Positions 43,590 through 54,566 of a stretch of 64,000 nt of DNA are shown piece after piece. The position numbers and the translations under genes are program-made. The stretch lies in contig JAMPIV010019840.1 in the NCBI GenBank assembly GCA_024509875.1, forward strand, positions 589,501 through 653,500. The letters are read 5' to 3'. The notes below the pieces were generated by a model. That model had not been told where the DNA came from, ran no database searches, and worked only from the letters and a program-made list of their open reading frames with translations. Position 1 is the first letter of the stretch. The number at the start of each line of letters is the position of its first letter. This DNA is from Oreohelix idahoensis (taxonomy: Eukaryota > Mollusca > Gastropoda > Stylommatophora > Oreohelicidae).

Positions 43590-44300
43590 CAATCAAAACC
43601 CTTTAGCTCCCCGAGGAGCATAGGCCTTCAACAAACACATGCCAAGTCTTCCTGTCCTGTGCCATCCACTCAAGTTCTTTCCATGTTTTCCTCATCATTT
43701 TCACCTCTGTATCCAGTTTTCTTCTCCATGTGTTTTTTGGTCTACCTCTGCCTCTCTTTCCCTGTGGATTCCAGAACAAGGACTGCCTTGTAATGCTATC
43801 AGCAGGTTTCCTCAGTGTGTGTTCTATCCATCGCCAGCGTCTTCTTCTCAACTCTTGTTCCACTGGCACTTGTCTGGTTCTTGTCATCAATTCTACATTT
43901 GTGACTTTGTCATACCATTTCAGTCCTTCTATTCTACGCAAGCACCCGTTTATAAAAGTCTGTAGCTTTTTGGTTGTTGTTTTTGTTGCTCTCCGTATCT
44001 CAGAGCCATACAATAGGACTGACTTGACATTTGAGTTGAAGATTCTTATTTTCGTGTTGGACTTGAATTCTCTTGTTCTCCATATGTTTCCCAATGCAAT
44101 GAAAGCTACTCTTGCTTTTTGTATTCTTATTTTGATATCATTGTCTGTCCCTCCAACTTTGTCTATATTACTACCAAGACGTGTACGATTCTACATCTTT
44201 TAGTGGTGTTTCTTCAAGTTCAACCTTGTTATCATTTCTTGCATTTATTCTCACAATCTTTGTCTTTTCCCTGTGTATGCTCCATAGGGAGAGTAAAGGG
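43590..44300 (-). mobile_element. LINE E 3' region, antisense
   Basis: Minus-strand RT C-terminus open from 44094 to 43603: MGNIWRTREFKSNTKIRIFN, SVLLYGSEIRRATK, INGCLRRIEGLKWYDKVTNV, WRWIEHTLRKPADSITRQSL, GRGRPKNTWRRKLDTE, then a stop. This is the cleanest LINE E frame in the window. RT catalytic boxes lie upstream and are absent. Confidence 0.92.
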
Positions 44301-44339
44301 AAGAAGTAGTTTCTGGTCTTAAACTTAAGTCATCCTCAG

Positions 44340-44470
44340 TAAGTAGGTCATTTGTGATTCGTAATAAGCTGACAATGAAAAGTCAGATAGGCGCAATAAG
44401 TTGACAGTTTGTAGCTGATAGTGAAAAGTCCGACTAGTCCAGTTTCATGGCTGACAGTAAAAACATGCAA
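44340..44470. repeat. 90-bp tandem repeat, right part
   Basis: AAGCTGACAATGAAAAGTCA GATAGGCGCAATAAGTTGAC at 44366 resembles the end of the exon at 43160-43270 plus donor. A second unit starts at 44450. Confidence 0.7.
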
Positions 44471-44698
44471 GATTTGTTTTTAGGTTACTGCAGAAATTCT
44501 TAGTTTATATTAGATGAATATTTGTCCATGTGTAAATTTTATTTTCTGTTCCCTATTTTGTTTTAAATTTTAATAAGACGTTAAACTACAGGATTTTGAA
44601 ATTTCATAATCCTCTTCAAAGTAATCATTTTATTGCTGCTGGGACTATCAAATACCACATCTGCCACAAAAAGTCAAGGCCACTTTTGTTTTTTTCAG

Positions 44699-44803
44699 CT
44701 GGAGGATAGATGTAGTGAGCTAGACAGGGACTTGACACAGACAACCAAACATTTGAAAGAGGCAGAGGATGAGAAAAAGAGGCTGGATGCAGAATCTAAA
44801 TCT
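44699..44803 (+). CDS. RABGAP1: RABGAP1-like exon: coiled coil
   Basis: 35 codons, phase 0 both sides: LEDRCSELDRDLTQTTKHLK then EAEDEKKRLDAESKS. It corresponds to KADALNKELLMTKQKLIDAE EEKRRLEEESAQ in vertebrates. Acceptor TTTTTTTCAG, donor TCT|GTAAGT. Confidence 0.96.
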
Positions 44804-44834
44804 GTAAGTGACTTCTGCCTCCTGTATCTCTTCG

Positions 44835-44975
44835 TTGTCATCATCACCTCCCATTTAGTTCCTTATGGAGTATGGATCCACCACTGCAGAAGGCCCTCCC
44901 TTGTAGAAGTACTGATGGTTTCTGTAACAGTTTGTTCGACATGATGAGGCTGGCAGCTCCGTAAAAGTCACCTTC
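44835..44975. mobile_element. Dispersed repeat I
   Basis: CATCATCACCTCCCATTTAG, TGGTTTCTGTAACAGTTTGT, GACATGATGAGGCTGGCAGC match repeat I. Confidence 0.65.
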
Positions 44976-44996
44976 TGCAGCATACCTTCTTAGTTG

Positions 44997-45290
44997 AAAT
45001 CATGTGAAGCTGAAATTATGTGATTCTTGTGAATTGAAATTGTGTGATTCTTGTGAAGCTGAAATCATGTGCTTCTTGTGAATTGAAATTATATGATTCT
45101 TGTGAAGTTGAAATCATGGGATTGTTGTGAATTGAAATCATGTGATTGTTGTGAATTGAAATTGTATGATTGTTGTGAAGCTGAAATCTTGTGATTCTTG
45201 TGAATTGAAATCATGTGGTTCTTGTGAATTGAAATCATGTGGTTCTTGTGAATTGAAATCATGTGATTCTTGTGAAGCTGAAATATGACA
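44997..45290. repeat. 24-bp tandem repeat, about 12 units
   Basis: Unit GAATTGAAATCATGTGATTC TTGT, alternating with GAAGCTGAAATCATGTG. Confidence 0.93.
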
Positions 45291-45559
45291 TTAATAATGT
45301 CCTACACTGAGGTGAAGACAACAGCACACAACTCTTTTTTTATGGGTCTGTGTCCTTTTATCTGAACACTCGAAAAACAAAATATTCTAAAAACCAAAAT
45401 ATCCTGAAAACCAAATGTTTCTATGGGCTAATTTTCTATCACATCTTTGTCAATTTTGGGCGACTTTGGGCAAAAATCTGTCTTCCAAAACAATGCAGTT
45501 CCCTGAGGATTTTGGATTTAAGGGTTACAGACTTGTAGTGGCTTTTCTGTCCCTCCTTA
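45291..45559. other. Intron sequence, nothing recognised
   Basis: Contains three tandem pieces of AAAAACCAAAATATYCTGAAA only. Confidence 0.45.
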
Positions 45560-45735
45560 TCTAACATGGACCCATCCCTACTATTGTCATGCAACACAGC
45601 ACTTGATATGCTCCTGGATTGGTGGTTTCTGTAGCTGTCTGTTTGACATTATGAGGTTGCTTGCCCCACACACAACCCTCTTTAGTTGCCTTGTATGACA
45701 TGCTTGGACAGTTGCAGCAGTACTTATCTATACTC
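45560..45735. mobile_element. Dispersed repeat I
   Basis: TGGTGGTTTCTGTAGCTGTC, GACATTATGAGGTTGCTTGC, ACACAACCCTCTTTAGTTGC CTTGTATGACATGC match repeat I. Confidence 0.7.
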
Positions 45736-45739
45736 CCCA

Positions 45740-47776
45740 TTTCGTGCGTCAGAGTAGCACATGTTGGGACTTTTTTAAATCTTATATGTTATCAGATACT
45801 GAAGGGAGTGAGTCAAGTGTCCGAATAGCATATGTTGGGAGAATGTTGACTTTATACACATTCAAAAATTGAAGGGAAGGAGTGAGGCAGTAGAATAGAA
45901 TATGTTGGGAGTTTTTTTATGTTATCACAAACTGAAAAAAATAAATGAAGTGTCAAAATTAGCGTATGTTGGGAGAATGTTGACTTTATACTTGATCAAA
46001 GTACAACTACTACAGTGATTGAGTGAAGTGGCAGATTAGTGTATGTTGGGAGAATGTTGACTTTATACTTGATCAAAGTACTACTACTACAGTGATTGAG
46101 TGAAGTGTCAGAATAACATATGTTGGGAGAATGTTGACTTTATACTTGATCAAAGTACTACTACTACAGTGATTGAGTGAAAGGTCAGATTAGCGTATGT
46201 TGGGAGAATATTGACTTTATACTTGATCAAAGTTCTACTACTACAGTGATTGAGTGAAGTGTCCGATTAGCGTATGTTGGGAGAATGTTGACTTTATACT
46301 TGATCAAAGTACTACTACTACAGTGATTGAGTGAAGTGTCAGAATACATATGTTGGGAGAATGTTGACTTTATACTTGATCAAAGTACAACTACTACAGT
46401 GATTGGGTGAAGTGTCAGATTAGTGTATGTTGGGAGAATGTTGACTTTATACTTGATCAAAGTACTACTACTACAGTGATTGAGCGAAGTTTCAGATTAG
46501 TGTATGTTGGGAGAATGTTGACTTTATACTTGATCAAAGTACTACTACTACAGTGATTGAGTGAAGTGTCAGATTAGTGTATGTTGACTTTATACTTGAT
46601 CAAAGTACTACTACTACAGTGATTGAGTGAAGTGTCAGATTAGTGTATGTTGGGAGAATGTTGACTTTATACTTGATCAAAGTTCTACTACTACAGTGAT
46701 TAAGTGAAGTGTCCAATTAGCGTATGTTGGGAGAATGTTGACTTTATACTTGATCAAAGTACTACTACTACAGTGATTGAGTGAAGTGTCAGATTAGTGT
46801 ATGTTGGGAGAATGTTGACTTTATACTTGATCAAAGTACTACTACTACAGTGATTGAGTGAAGTGTCAGAATACATATGTTGGGAGAATGTTGACTTTAT
46901 ACTTGATTAAAGTTCTACATATTACAGTGATTGAGTGAAGTGTCTGATTAGCATATGTTGGGAGAATGTTGACTTTATACTTGATCAAAGTACTACTACT
47001 ACAGTGATTGAGTGAAGTGTCAGAATACATATGTTGGGAGAATGTTGACTTTATACTTGATCAAAGTACAACTACTACAGTGATTGGGTGAAGTGTCAGA
47101 TTAGCGTATGTTGGGAGAATGTTGACTTTATACTTGATCAAAGTACTACTACTACAGTGATTGAGTGAAGTGTCAGATTAGTGTATGTTGGGAGAATGTT
47201 GACTTTATACTTGATCAAAGTACTACTACTACAGTGATTGAGTGAAGTGTCAGATTAGTGTATGTTGGGAGAATGTTGACTTTATACTTGATCAAAGTAC
47301 AACTACTACAGTGATTGAGTGACGTGTCAGATTAGTGTATGTTGGGAGAATGTTGACTTTATACTTGATCAAAGTACTACTACTACAGTGATTGAGTGAA
47401 GTGTCAGATTAGTGTATGTTGGGAGAATGTTGATCTTCTATGTGTTCAAGAATTGAAGGGAATGATTGTGACAATATAATAGAATATGTTGGGAGAGTGA
47501 TGGAATATTATCAGGGACTACAAGGAATGAATGAAGTGACAGAATAGCGTATGTAGGGAAAAGGTTTACCCTGTGTGTCTTCAAGAATAAAAGGGAATGA
47601 GTGAGGCAGTATAATAGCTTATGTTGGAAGAATTTTGACCTTATACGTGTTGAGAAATTGAAGGGAGTAACTGAGGCAGTAGAATAGCTTATGTTTGGAG
47701 AATGTTGACCCTCTACATGTTCAAGGATTGAATGGAGTGAGTGAGACAATAGTATAGATCATATTTTGGGGGAATG
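45740..47776. repeat. 77-bp minisatellite, about 19 core units plus decayed flanks
   Basis: Core unit GTGTCAGATTAGTGTATGTT GGGAGAATGTTGACTTTATA CTTGATCAAAGTACTACTAC TACAGTGATTGAGTGAA. Uniform at 46000-47420, degenerate at both ends, continuing after the insert at 47777. Confidence 0.95.
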
Positions 47777-48167
47777 ACATCATCATCAAGCGGCGTAGGT
47801 TACACTGTTTCGTTAGGCCTGAGGCCCAGTGCATCCGATTTCAACTGGCATTTACGCTGGGTTGTCTTTCTTAGCCTTTGACTGTCCCCAGCCTACCTGC
47901 AAGGCAGCAGTGTGGTCTCTGTGTTTGACTGGTTTCTTAAAAAAAACGTGTAGAAAATCACTACCGTCTAAAGTTAGATTGCCATATTGGCAAGGGGAGA
48001 TTACTCTTCAAAGTTGCCCAACTTGTGTGGAACAGAGAAAACACATATGGCTGACACTAGTACCATTCGTGGAACAGCTTTATGGAGATGCAAATAACCT
48101 CAAACTGACTACTGCTTTCTTTAAAAACATTCAAGTAGACGTCGGAGAGTGTACGAAGAGGAAGACG
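47777..48167 (+). mobile_element. I-like LINE 3' end inserted in the 77-bp array
   Basis: 391-bp insert with a perfect 14-bp target duplication ATTTTGGGGGAATG (47763-47776, 48168-48181), the duplicated bases being part of an array unit. The right half (TACCATTCGTGGAACAGC, CAAGTAGACGTCGGAGAGTG) is homologous to 39440-39540 and 55610-56610. Confidence 0.88.
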
Positions 48168-48181
48168 ATTTTGGGGGAATG

Positions 48182-48480
48182 TTGACCTTATATTGGTTCA
48201 GGAATAAAAAGGAGTGAGTGAGGCAGTAGAATAGTGTATGTTGGGAAAATGTTGACCTCATACATGTTGAGGAATTGAAGGGAGTGAGACCATAGAATAT
48301 AATAGTTTAGAGAACGTTGACCCTTACGCTTGTTTAAAAATTAAACAAGAATGAATGAGGCTATAAACTAGCATGTGCTGGGAAACTGTTGATCTCATTA
48401 TGTTATCAAGTAGTACAGAGATCCATTGAAGGGTCAGAGTAGTGTGTGTGTGGAGAATGTGGACCTTGTATTTAAGGGAG
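48182..48480. repeat. 77-bp minisatellite, decayed right end
   Basis: Degenerate units (GTTGGGAAAATGTTGACCTC, GAAGGGAGTGAG) that continue the array interrupted at 47777. Confidence 0.8.
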
Positions 48481-48628
48481 TGAAGTCAAAACTGTCACAA
48501 CAGAACGAGGGAGACAAATGAGAACAGACTAAAAGCTTCACAATGAATTAGTGGAACCTACTTCCATTGGCTCTTGCAAATCCCAAATGTAATTTGTTTT
48601 TGTTTTCCTTTTTTATTTGATCGTGTAG

Positions 48629-48712
48629 CTGAAAGAAATGTGCCGGCGAGAACTGGCAAGAGCAGAAACAGAGTCCAAGAGAAATTCAGTCATCATTTCT
48701 GATTATAAACAG
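48629..48712 (+). CDS. RABGAP1: RABGAP1-like exon: coiled coil
   Basis: 28 codons, phase 0 both sides: LKEMCRRELARAETESKRNS then VIISDYKQ. It matches LKEMCRRELDKAESEIKKNS SIIGDYKQ in vertebrates. Acceptor ATCGTGTAG, donor CAG|GTACTG. Confidence 0.97.
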
Positions 48713-48809
48713 GTACTGTAAGTGTCAAGGTCGTCACATTGGCTTTTGTTGTTGTCCTATGTCCCAGATTTCAGTTTGATTTACACTGTCTGTTTTTGTT
48801 CATCTAACT

Positions 48810-48985
48810 CAAGGGGTTCTTAACCTGTTTTTTTCTTCTTGCTCCTGCCCCCCCGAGCTTCATCCTCCCCCATAGTCAAAGTTGCTGTTAGCTGAAAAAA
48901 GGTACTTTACCATCTTACTGTGGCCCCTTAGAAATATGGTATGGCCCCCTGGGGGAGGGCATACGGCCCATGTTAAGAACCACTG
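48810..48985. mobile_element. hAT-like MITE
   Basis: 176-bp element with terminal inverted repeats CAAGGGGTTCTTAACCTG and, from the right in reverse, CAGTGGTTCTTAACATG. It is flanked by an 8-bp target repeat with one mismatch (ATCTAACT at 48802-48809, ATCTCACT at 48986-48993), as hAT transposases make. No coding capacity. Confidence 0.85.
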
Positions 48986-48993
48986 ATCTCACT

Positions 48994-49021
48994 AATCATT
49001 TTCCTTTGCGCTTCATGTATA
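48994..49021. mobile_element. Dispersed repeat I, left part
   Basis: ATCATTTTCCTTTGCGCTTC matches the start of repeat I (TCATTTTCTTTTGTGCTCC at 32405). It leads into the 32-bp array and resumes at 50385. Confidence 0.65.
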
Positions 49022-50384
49022 GCAGGAAGCCACCCACTATAACTGGTTCCCTTACAGGAAGCCACCCACTATAACTGGTTCCCTTACAGGAAGCCACCCA
49101 CTATAACTGGTTCCCTTACAGGAAGCCACCCACTATAACTGGTTCCCTTACAGGAAGCCACCCACTATAACTGGTTCCCTTACAGGAAGCCACCCACTAT
49201 AACTGGTTCCCTTACAGGAAGCCACCCACTATAACTGGTTCCCTTACAGGAAGCCACCCACTATAACTGGTTCCCTTACAGCCACCCACTATAAAGCCAC
49301 CCCACTTGTAACTAACTGGTTCCCTTACAGGAAGCCACCCACTATAACTGGTTGGTTCCTTACAGGAAGCCACCCCCTGGTTTACAGGAAGCCACCCACT
49401 ATAACTGGTTCCCTTACAGGAAGCCACCCACTATAAACTGGTTCCCTATACAGGAAGGTTCCCTTACAGAAGCCACCCAAGCCACCCACTATAAGTTGGT
49501 TCCCTTGCAGGAAGCCACCCACTATAACTGGGTCCCTTACAGGACGGCACCCACTATAACTGGTTCCCTTACAGAAGCCAAGTTCCCTTACAGGAAGCCA
49601 CCCACTATAACTGGTTCCCTTACAGGAAGCCACCCACTGTAGTTGGTTCCCTTGCAGGAAGCCACCCACTATAACTGGTTCCCTTACAGGAAGCCACCCA
49701 CTGTAGTTGGTTCCCTTGCAGGAAGCCACCCACTATAACTGGTTCCCTTACAGGAAGCCACCCACTATAGTTGGTTCCCTTGGTGGTTCCCTTACAGGAA
49801 GCCACCCACTGTAGTTGGTTCCCTTACAGGAAGCCACCCACTATAACTGGTTCCCTTCCCTGTACAGGAAGCCACCCACTATAACTGGCCACCCACTGTA
49901 GTTGTTCCCTTACCCACTATAACTGGTTCCCTTACAGGAAGCCACCCACTGTAGTTGGTTCCCTTACAGGAAGCCACCCACTGTAGTTGGTTCCCTTGCA
50001 GGAAGCCACCCACTGTAACTGGTTCCCTTACAGGAAGCCACCCACTAGTTTGTTCCCTTACAGGAAGCCACCCACTAGTTGTTCCCTTACAGGAAGCCAC
50101 CCACTGTAGCTGGTTCCCTTGCAGGAAGCCACCCACTGTAGCTGGTTCCCTTACAGGAAGCCACCCACTGTAGTTGGTTCCCTTACAGGAAGCCACCCAC
50201 TGTAGCTGGTTCCCTTACAGGAAGCCACCCACTGTAGCTGGTTCCCTTACAGGAAGCCACCCACTAGTTTGTTCCCTTACAGGAAGCCACCCACTGTAGC
50301 TGGTTCCCTTACAGGAAGCCACCCACTAGTTTGTTCCCTTACAGGAAGCCACCCACTGTAGCTGGTTCCCTTGCAGGAAGCCAC
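49022..50384. repeat. 32-bp minisatellite grown inside repeat I
   Basis: About 41 units of GGAAGCCACCCACTATAACT GGTTCCCTTACA. The first half has CTATAACTGG, the second CTGTAGCTGG or CTAGTTTG. Units correspond to the GTAGCTGGTCTCTGTGTAGG AAGTCTACCC part of repeat I. Every unit contains TTCCCTTRCAG|G, which resembles a splice acceptor. Confidence 0.95.
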
Positions 50385-50458
50385 CATCAAGTATACACAT
50401 ACTTCTGTAGCTGTGGTTTCTATAACAATTTGTTTTATATGATGAGGTTATATAAATG
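50385..50458. mobile_element. Dispersed repeat I, middle part
   Basis: CATCAAGTATACACATACTTC, GCTGTGGTTTCTATAACAAT, ATGATGAGGTT. Interrupted by SINE C and completed at 50693-50850. Confidence 0.65.
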
Positions 50459-50692
50459 TAGTCCCATAGCGGATACTGCCATAAGGGAGTTACGTGTTAG
50501 AGACTTCACTATACTAGGTTCGGCATCTAGAGGTAATCAGTTCCCTTCCTCACTGCCTTTCCTTCCCTACTCAAGAGCAAAGCCAGGTATCTATTTTACA
50601 GCTGGGTGGACTGAGTGCATCGATATTGTGATTTGAAACCGACACCTTTGCCACAAGAGACCAGCACTCTAACCACTGTGTTAATCAAATGT
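50459..50692 (-). mobile_element. SINE family C, antisense
   Basis: GTCCCATAGCGGATACTGCC, GTGTTAGAGACTTCACTATA, TTCCCTACTCAAGAGCAAAG, then the tRNA-like end ACCAGCACTCTAACCACTGT. Lies inside a repeat I copy. Confidence 0.88.
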
Positions 50693-50850
50693 TCAGCTAG
50701 GTCCATGTAAAACCTTATATATTTAGTGACCCTGTAGAACATGCCTGAGGGTTCAGTGGTCCTATTCTTTCTCAGTGACCCGCTGGAAACATTAAGGTTC
50801 AGGATAACCCATCGTCAACAGGAAACAATGACTCACAGGAAACTAAGACG
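50693..50850. mobile_element. Dispersed repeat I, right part
   Basis: AACCTTATATATTTAGTGAC, GTAGAACATGCCTGAGGGTT, TTTCTCAGTGACCCGCTGG match the repeat I end at 21500-21600. Confidence 0.65.
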
Positions 50851-50945
50851 AACAAGATAGGCTATGGGAAAATGACATAGTGGCAGACACATTGGAAACA
50901 GGATTATTAATTAACAATTAGAATTGCTATGAGAAATATCTAGCG

Positions 50946-51215
50946 TCCTATTGGCTAAGCAGTTAGAGCGCTGACTCTTTGGCGTAGAAGTTTTCAAGTT
51001 CTGGTATCTAAACCTGGTAGCGTCACGCTGCAGTCTACCTAACTGTGAATTCAGCGCTTGATTCTGCTCTTGAGTTAGGAAAGACAATGGCAGTGAATAA
51101 GGGAATTGGTCACTCCATCTCATAAAAAAAGCTGGATATGCTATGATGAAGTCTCTAACACCTCACTTCTCTATGTCAATTATTTCTACTATGGGACTGC
51201 CTTTACCTTGACCTT
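50946..51215 (+). mobile_element. SINE family C, sense
   Basis: tRNA-like head CCTATTGGCTAAGCAGTTAG AGCGCTGACTC (box A) and a degenerate box B (TTTTCAAGTTCTGG), body CAGTCTACCTAACTGTGAAT, 3' end CTATGGGACTGCCTTTACCT. Confidence 0.85.
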
Positions 51216-51294
51216 ATATTCCTTAAATGGTGTTACTCCACAAAATTAGCCATTCTCTTCGGTTTCTACTAGATCTTTCATAAAATAATGATTG

Positions 51295-51440
51295 GATATT
51301 ATGCAGGTTGTTGGGGGCTGCTTTGGGGTGGACAACTTCATCTAATCTTTTTATGTTGTTAGTGTACCACATAGCGCTCTCACTTAGTAAACATGATGAT
51401 GTAAACAAGTTGTAAAGTGTAATGTATGCTTGATTACATC
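51295..51440. repeat. Unclassified dispersed repeat shared with 11596-11740
   Basis: GGGGCTGCTTTGGGGT, GTGTACCACATAGCGCTC and GTTGTAAAGTG align with GGAGCTGCTGTGGGGT, CTGTACCACAGAGCGCTC and GTTGTAAAGTG in the flank of the LINE A duplication. The family is unknown. Confidence 0.6.
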
Positions 51441-51442
51441 GG

Positions 51443-51715
51443 TCTTTGGTGTCAGCCCTCGAGGTGACCAGATGTGTCTTTGGTGTCAGCCCTCAGGGTA
51501 ACCAGGTGTGTCTTTGGTGTCTGCCTTTGGGGTGACCAGATGTGTCTTTGGTGTCAGCCCTCAGGGTGACCAGATGTGTCTTTGGTGTCAGCCCTTGGGG
51601 TGGCTAGATGTGTCTTTTGTGTCAGCCCTCGAGGTGACTAGATATCTCTTTGGTGTCAGTCCTCGGGGTGACCAGATATGTCTTTGGTGTGAGGTCTTGA
51701 GGTATCCGGATGTGT
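51443..51715. repeat. 34-bp tandem repeat, about 8 units
   Basis: Unit GTGTCTTTGGTGTCAGCCCT CGGGGTGACCAGAT. Confidence 0.95.
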
Positions 51716-52078
51716 CCAGCATGAGTGTGTTTTTCTGTGGAAAAGTATTACTTAGATATAAAAATATTTTGTATGTCCATCATAGGAATTGGATGTGAGG
51801 ACGCAAGTATTGGCTATCAGTGTGGATACCAATATGTATTATTCATTCACCTGCTCTGTGTGTGAAGTTCATTTATTATTCAAGTGATGTATTAAAGATG
51901 TCGGATTGTCACAGCAGTCTCTTGAGCATGATTATCAATGTATTGTGGTTGAGAGGGTTCTCTCATCACCCTTCCACTAGACAAATTTGGCCTTATACAT
52001 TCATATGCAATCAACAACACAAGAAACTCATGACACAGGGCATTACAACAAGAGGTATTCTTACCACCAGGAGGCTGT

Positions 52079-52443
52079 GAAACATGGAGAACAACAAAAA
52101 CAACAACCAAAAAGCTACAGACTTTTATAAACGGGTGCTTGTGTAGAATAGAGGGACTGAAATGGTATGACAAAGTCACAAATGTGGAATTGGTGACAAA
52201 AACCAGACAAGTGCCAGTGGAACAAGAGTTGAGAAGAAGACGCTGGCAATGGATAGGACACACACTAAGGAAACCTGTTGATAGCATTACAAGGCAGTCC
52301 TTGTTCTGGAATCCACAGAGTATGAGAGGTAGACTAAGAAGCACATGAAGAAGAGAACTGGAGACAGACATGAAGAGGGTGAAGTAGACATGGAAAGACC
52401 CTGAAGTGATGACACAGGACAAGAAAGATTTATCATAAGTTAG
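52079..52443 (+). mobile_element. LINE E 3' fragment
   Basis: [40 protein letters not shown] then frame loss. Same 3' region as 36929-37457. Confidence 0.88.
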
Positions 52444-52555
52444 TTAAAGGGAACTGGTCACCTAATAAACATGCTGGATCTAGTATGGTGAATTCTCTCA
52501 CACTTCACTCCCCTATGGCAGTACTACTATGGGACTACTTTTACCTTGAAGATAA
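52444..52555 (+). mobile_element. SINE family C, 3' part
   Basis: GGGAACTGGTCACCTAATAA, TCTCACACTTCACTCCCCTA, CTACTATGGGACTACTTTTA match the 3' half of 50946-51215. Confidence 0.75.
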
Positions 52556-53307
52556 ATATAGTTTGGCTACGACAAAGGACACAAGGATTGGTTAAAATAT
52601 GGAAGATTAGAGCAAATGACAGTCAAATAGCACCATGCGGGGCTCTGGGTCTGACACAAGGGTTAAGTTCAGTACAACCAGCTGGTGATGTCCCTGGTCA
52701 CACATCAGGTGGTGGGTGCCTCTAAATCCCAGCATCTGGATGTCCCCATCTCCAGTACACAGGATTTGAGGTGCCTGACATCCTCTGATCCTGGGGCACC
52801 CCATCCCATGTACACTGGCTACCAAAGGCAGTAAAAATATTAGTAATAATAATTACAATAGTAATACTATTTAAGAAAAATAAATCACATCAATAATAAT
52901 TGATAAACAAAAACTAACACACCATTTAAAAAATAAGGAACCTCACATTTAAAAAAGGGAAAAAAACCACTAACTACTGGTAATATAAGGACAAACAATA
53001 AAGTAACAAAAACCACAACTTGAAAACAACAAATTATAATATAAATTATAATAATCAATTGTGAAGGACAATAGGAATTTGAATATAACACAAAACTGAA
53101 AAAAAAAATGACATTAAATACCTTAATTATAACCGACAATTAGGTTGAACAGGGTGGACCAAGATGGTGGATGTGCAGAGGCAATGAAGTTCAGCTGATA
53201 CTAGCCTGCTCGACTTCCTATCACCTTTATTAAAAAAATATTATTTAATAAAAACAGCACACCCCTAGAAAATAATGACATTTACATTTGAGGTTTTTCC
53301 TTTTCAG
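52556..53307. other. AT-rich intron, nothing recognised
   Basis: No gene. Ends in CCTTTTCAG acceptor. Confidence 0.5.
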
Positions 53308-53379
53308 ATTTGTACTCAGCTGAGTGAGAGGTTGGAGAAGCAGCAGACTGTATTCAAGGAGGAGCTACAGAACATAAGA
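53308..53379 (+). CDS. RABGAP1: RABGAP1-like exon: coiled coil
   Basis: 24 codons, phase 0 both sides: ICTQLSERLEKQQTVFKEEL then QNIR. It matches ICSQLSERLEKQQTANKVEI EKIR in vertebrates. Donor AGA|GTAAGA. Confidence 0.97.
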
Positions 53380-53479
53380 GTAAGACAAATATCAGCTTCC
53401 TTCTGAAGATGAATTCTTTCTTTCCCAGGTTTGCTCCATATGGAGCCTGGAGGGCTACTAATGCAGGATGCACCCCACA

Positions 53480-54566
53480 AGAAGCCTGTGACAAAGCCAT
53501 TTACCAATACCAGCAAACAGAATGCTGAGGTGCTGGAAGACTGGCTACACAGTTACCTTTGGAAACTTCCTAAACTGGCAAAGATCCCACACTGCTCAGC
53601 AGCTATCGATTTATCACACTACAGAATGTCTATGGTAAATTACTTGAAAAGATAGTTGCAAGACAAGTAATGAGCCACCTCGAAAATGCACACATCCTTC
53701 CTGATACCCTGGGTAGCTATAGGTCTAGAAACAACATGAGGTAATGCTGGAACGTTTGCATACGATGTATACGAGCGATTCCAGGGTAAAAGAGAAATGG
53801 TGGCTGTCGCAATTGACGTAGAGGATGCTTATGACAGTCTGGACTTTGCAACCCTAATAGACGGTATAATGGTATGTGGTGTACACCCTTGGATAACAAG
53901 GTGGATAGCAGCTACCTTAATGGAGAGATCAGTTGCATTTCACTTGTGAACACGGACATTGGAACCAATGCGCATTTGCCCGGGACTACCCCAGGGTTCC
54001 CCACTATCACCAGTGATGTTTAACATCTAAACAGCAAAAGTAGCAACCTTTCAACCAACAGGACTGGGACGAACATTAACTTTTGCAGATGACATACTCA
54101 TGTACAGAACTGGCTCAGACAGACAGGAAATGGTCCAAGGCATACAATAGACATTACAGGCGGTTTCTAAATGGTGTGAGGAAAGCAGATCAAAGGTCAA
54201 TCCCAACAAGGCATGTGTAATGTGGTGCTCTTTGAACAACTTCATAGTGAAAGCAGACCTTCCAGACATCACTTTCAATGGGCAGAACATTGAAAGGCAG
54301 GACAAGCTGAAGTATCTGGGAGTAACGTTTGATTGTGGGCTATCATTCAAGTATCATTTCGAACTGATCATACAAAAGAGCAAGCGAGGACTGGCAGCCT
54401 TAAAAACAATGGCTGCTGCACGCTTGGAACAGAGACTATTGTTTCTCCTGTATCATCAGCTCGTGATTTGAGTAATCGAGTATGGGCTAGGAATACTCAC
54501 GCTATCAGTGTCACAATGTGAACGACTGGAACGCATTCAAAATAAAGGGATGCAACTAGTTTTGGG
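53480..54566 (+). pseudogene. I-like LINE reverse transcriptase, degenerate
   Basis: Recognisable RT boxes in broken frames: LQNVYGKLLEKIVARQV, MVAVAIDVEDAYDSLD, ICPGLPQGSPLSPVMFNI, LTFADDILMYRTGSD, RQDKLKYLGVTFDCGLSFKY. The GLPQGSPLSP and LKYLGV forms are typical of I/Jockey-type LINEs. Several stops. Interrupted after QLVLG by the insert at 54567 and continuing at 55086. Confidence 0.9.

Noticed and set aside
49022..50384. 32-bp repeats with short spacing considered as a CRISPR-like array
   Set aside because: Units are directly adjacent without unique spacers, in a eukaryotic intron.
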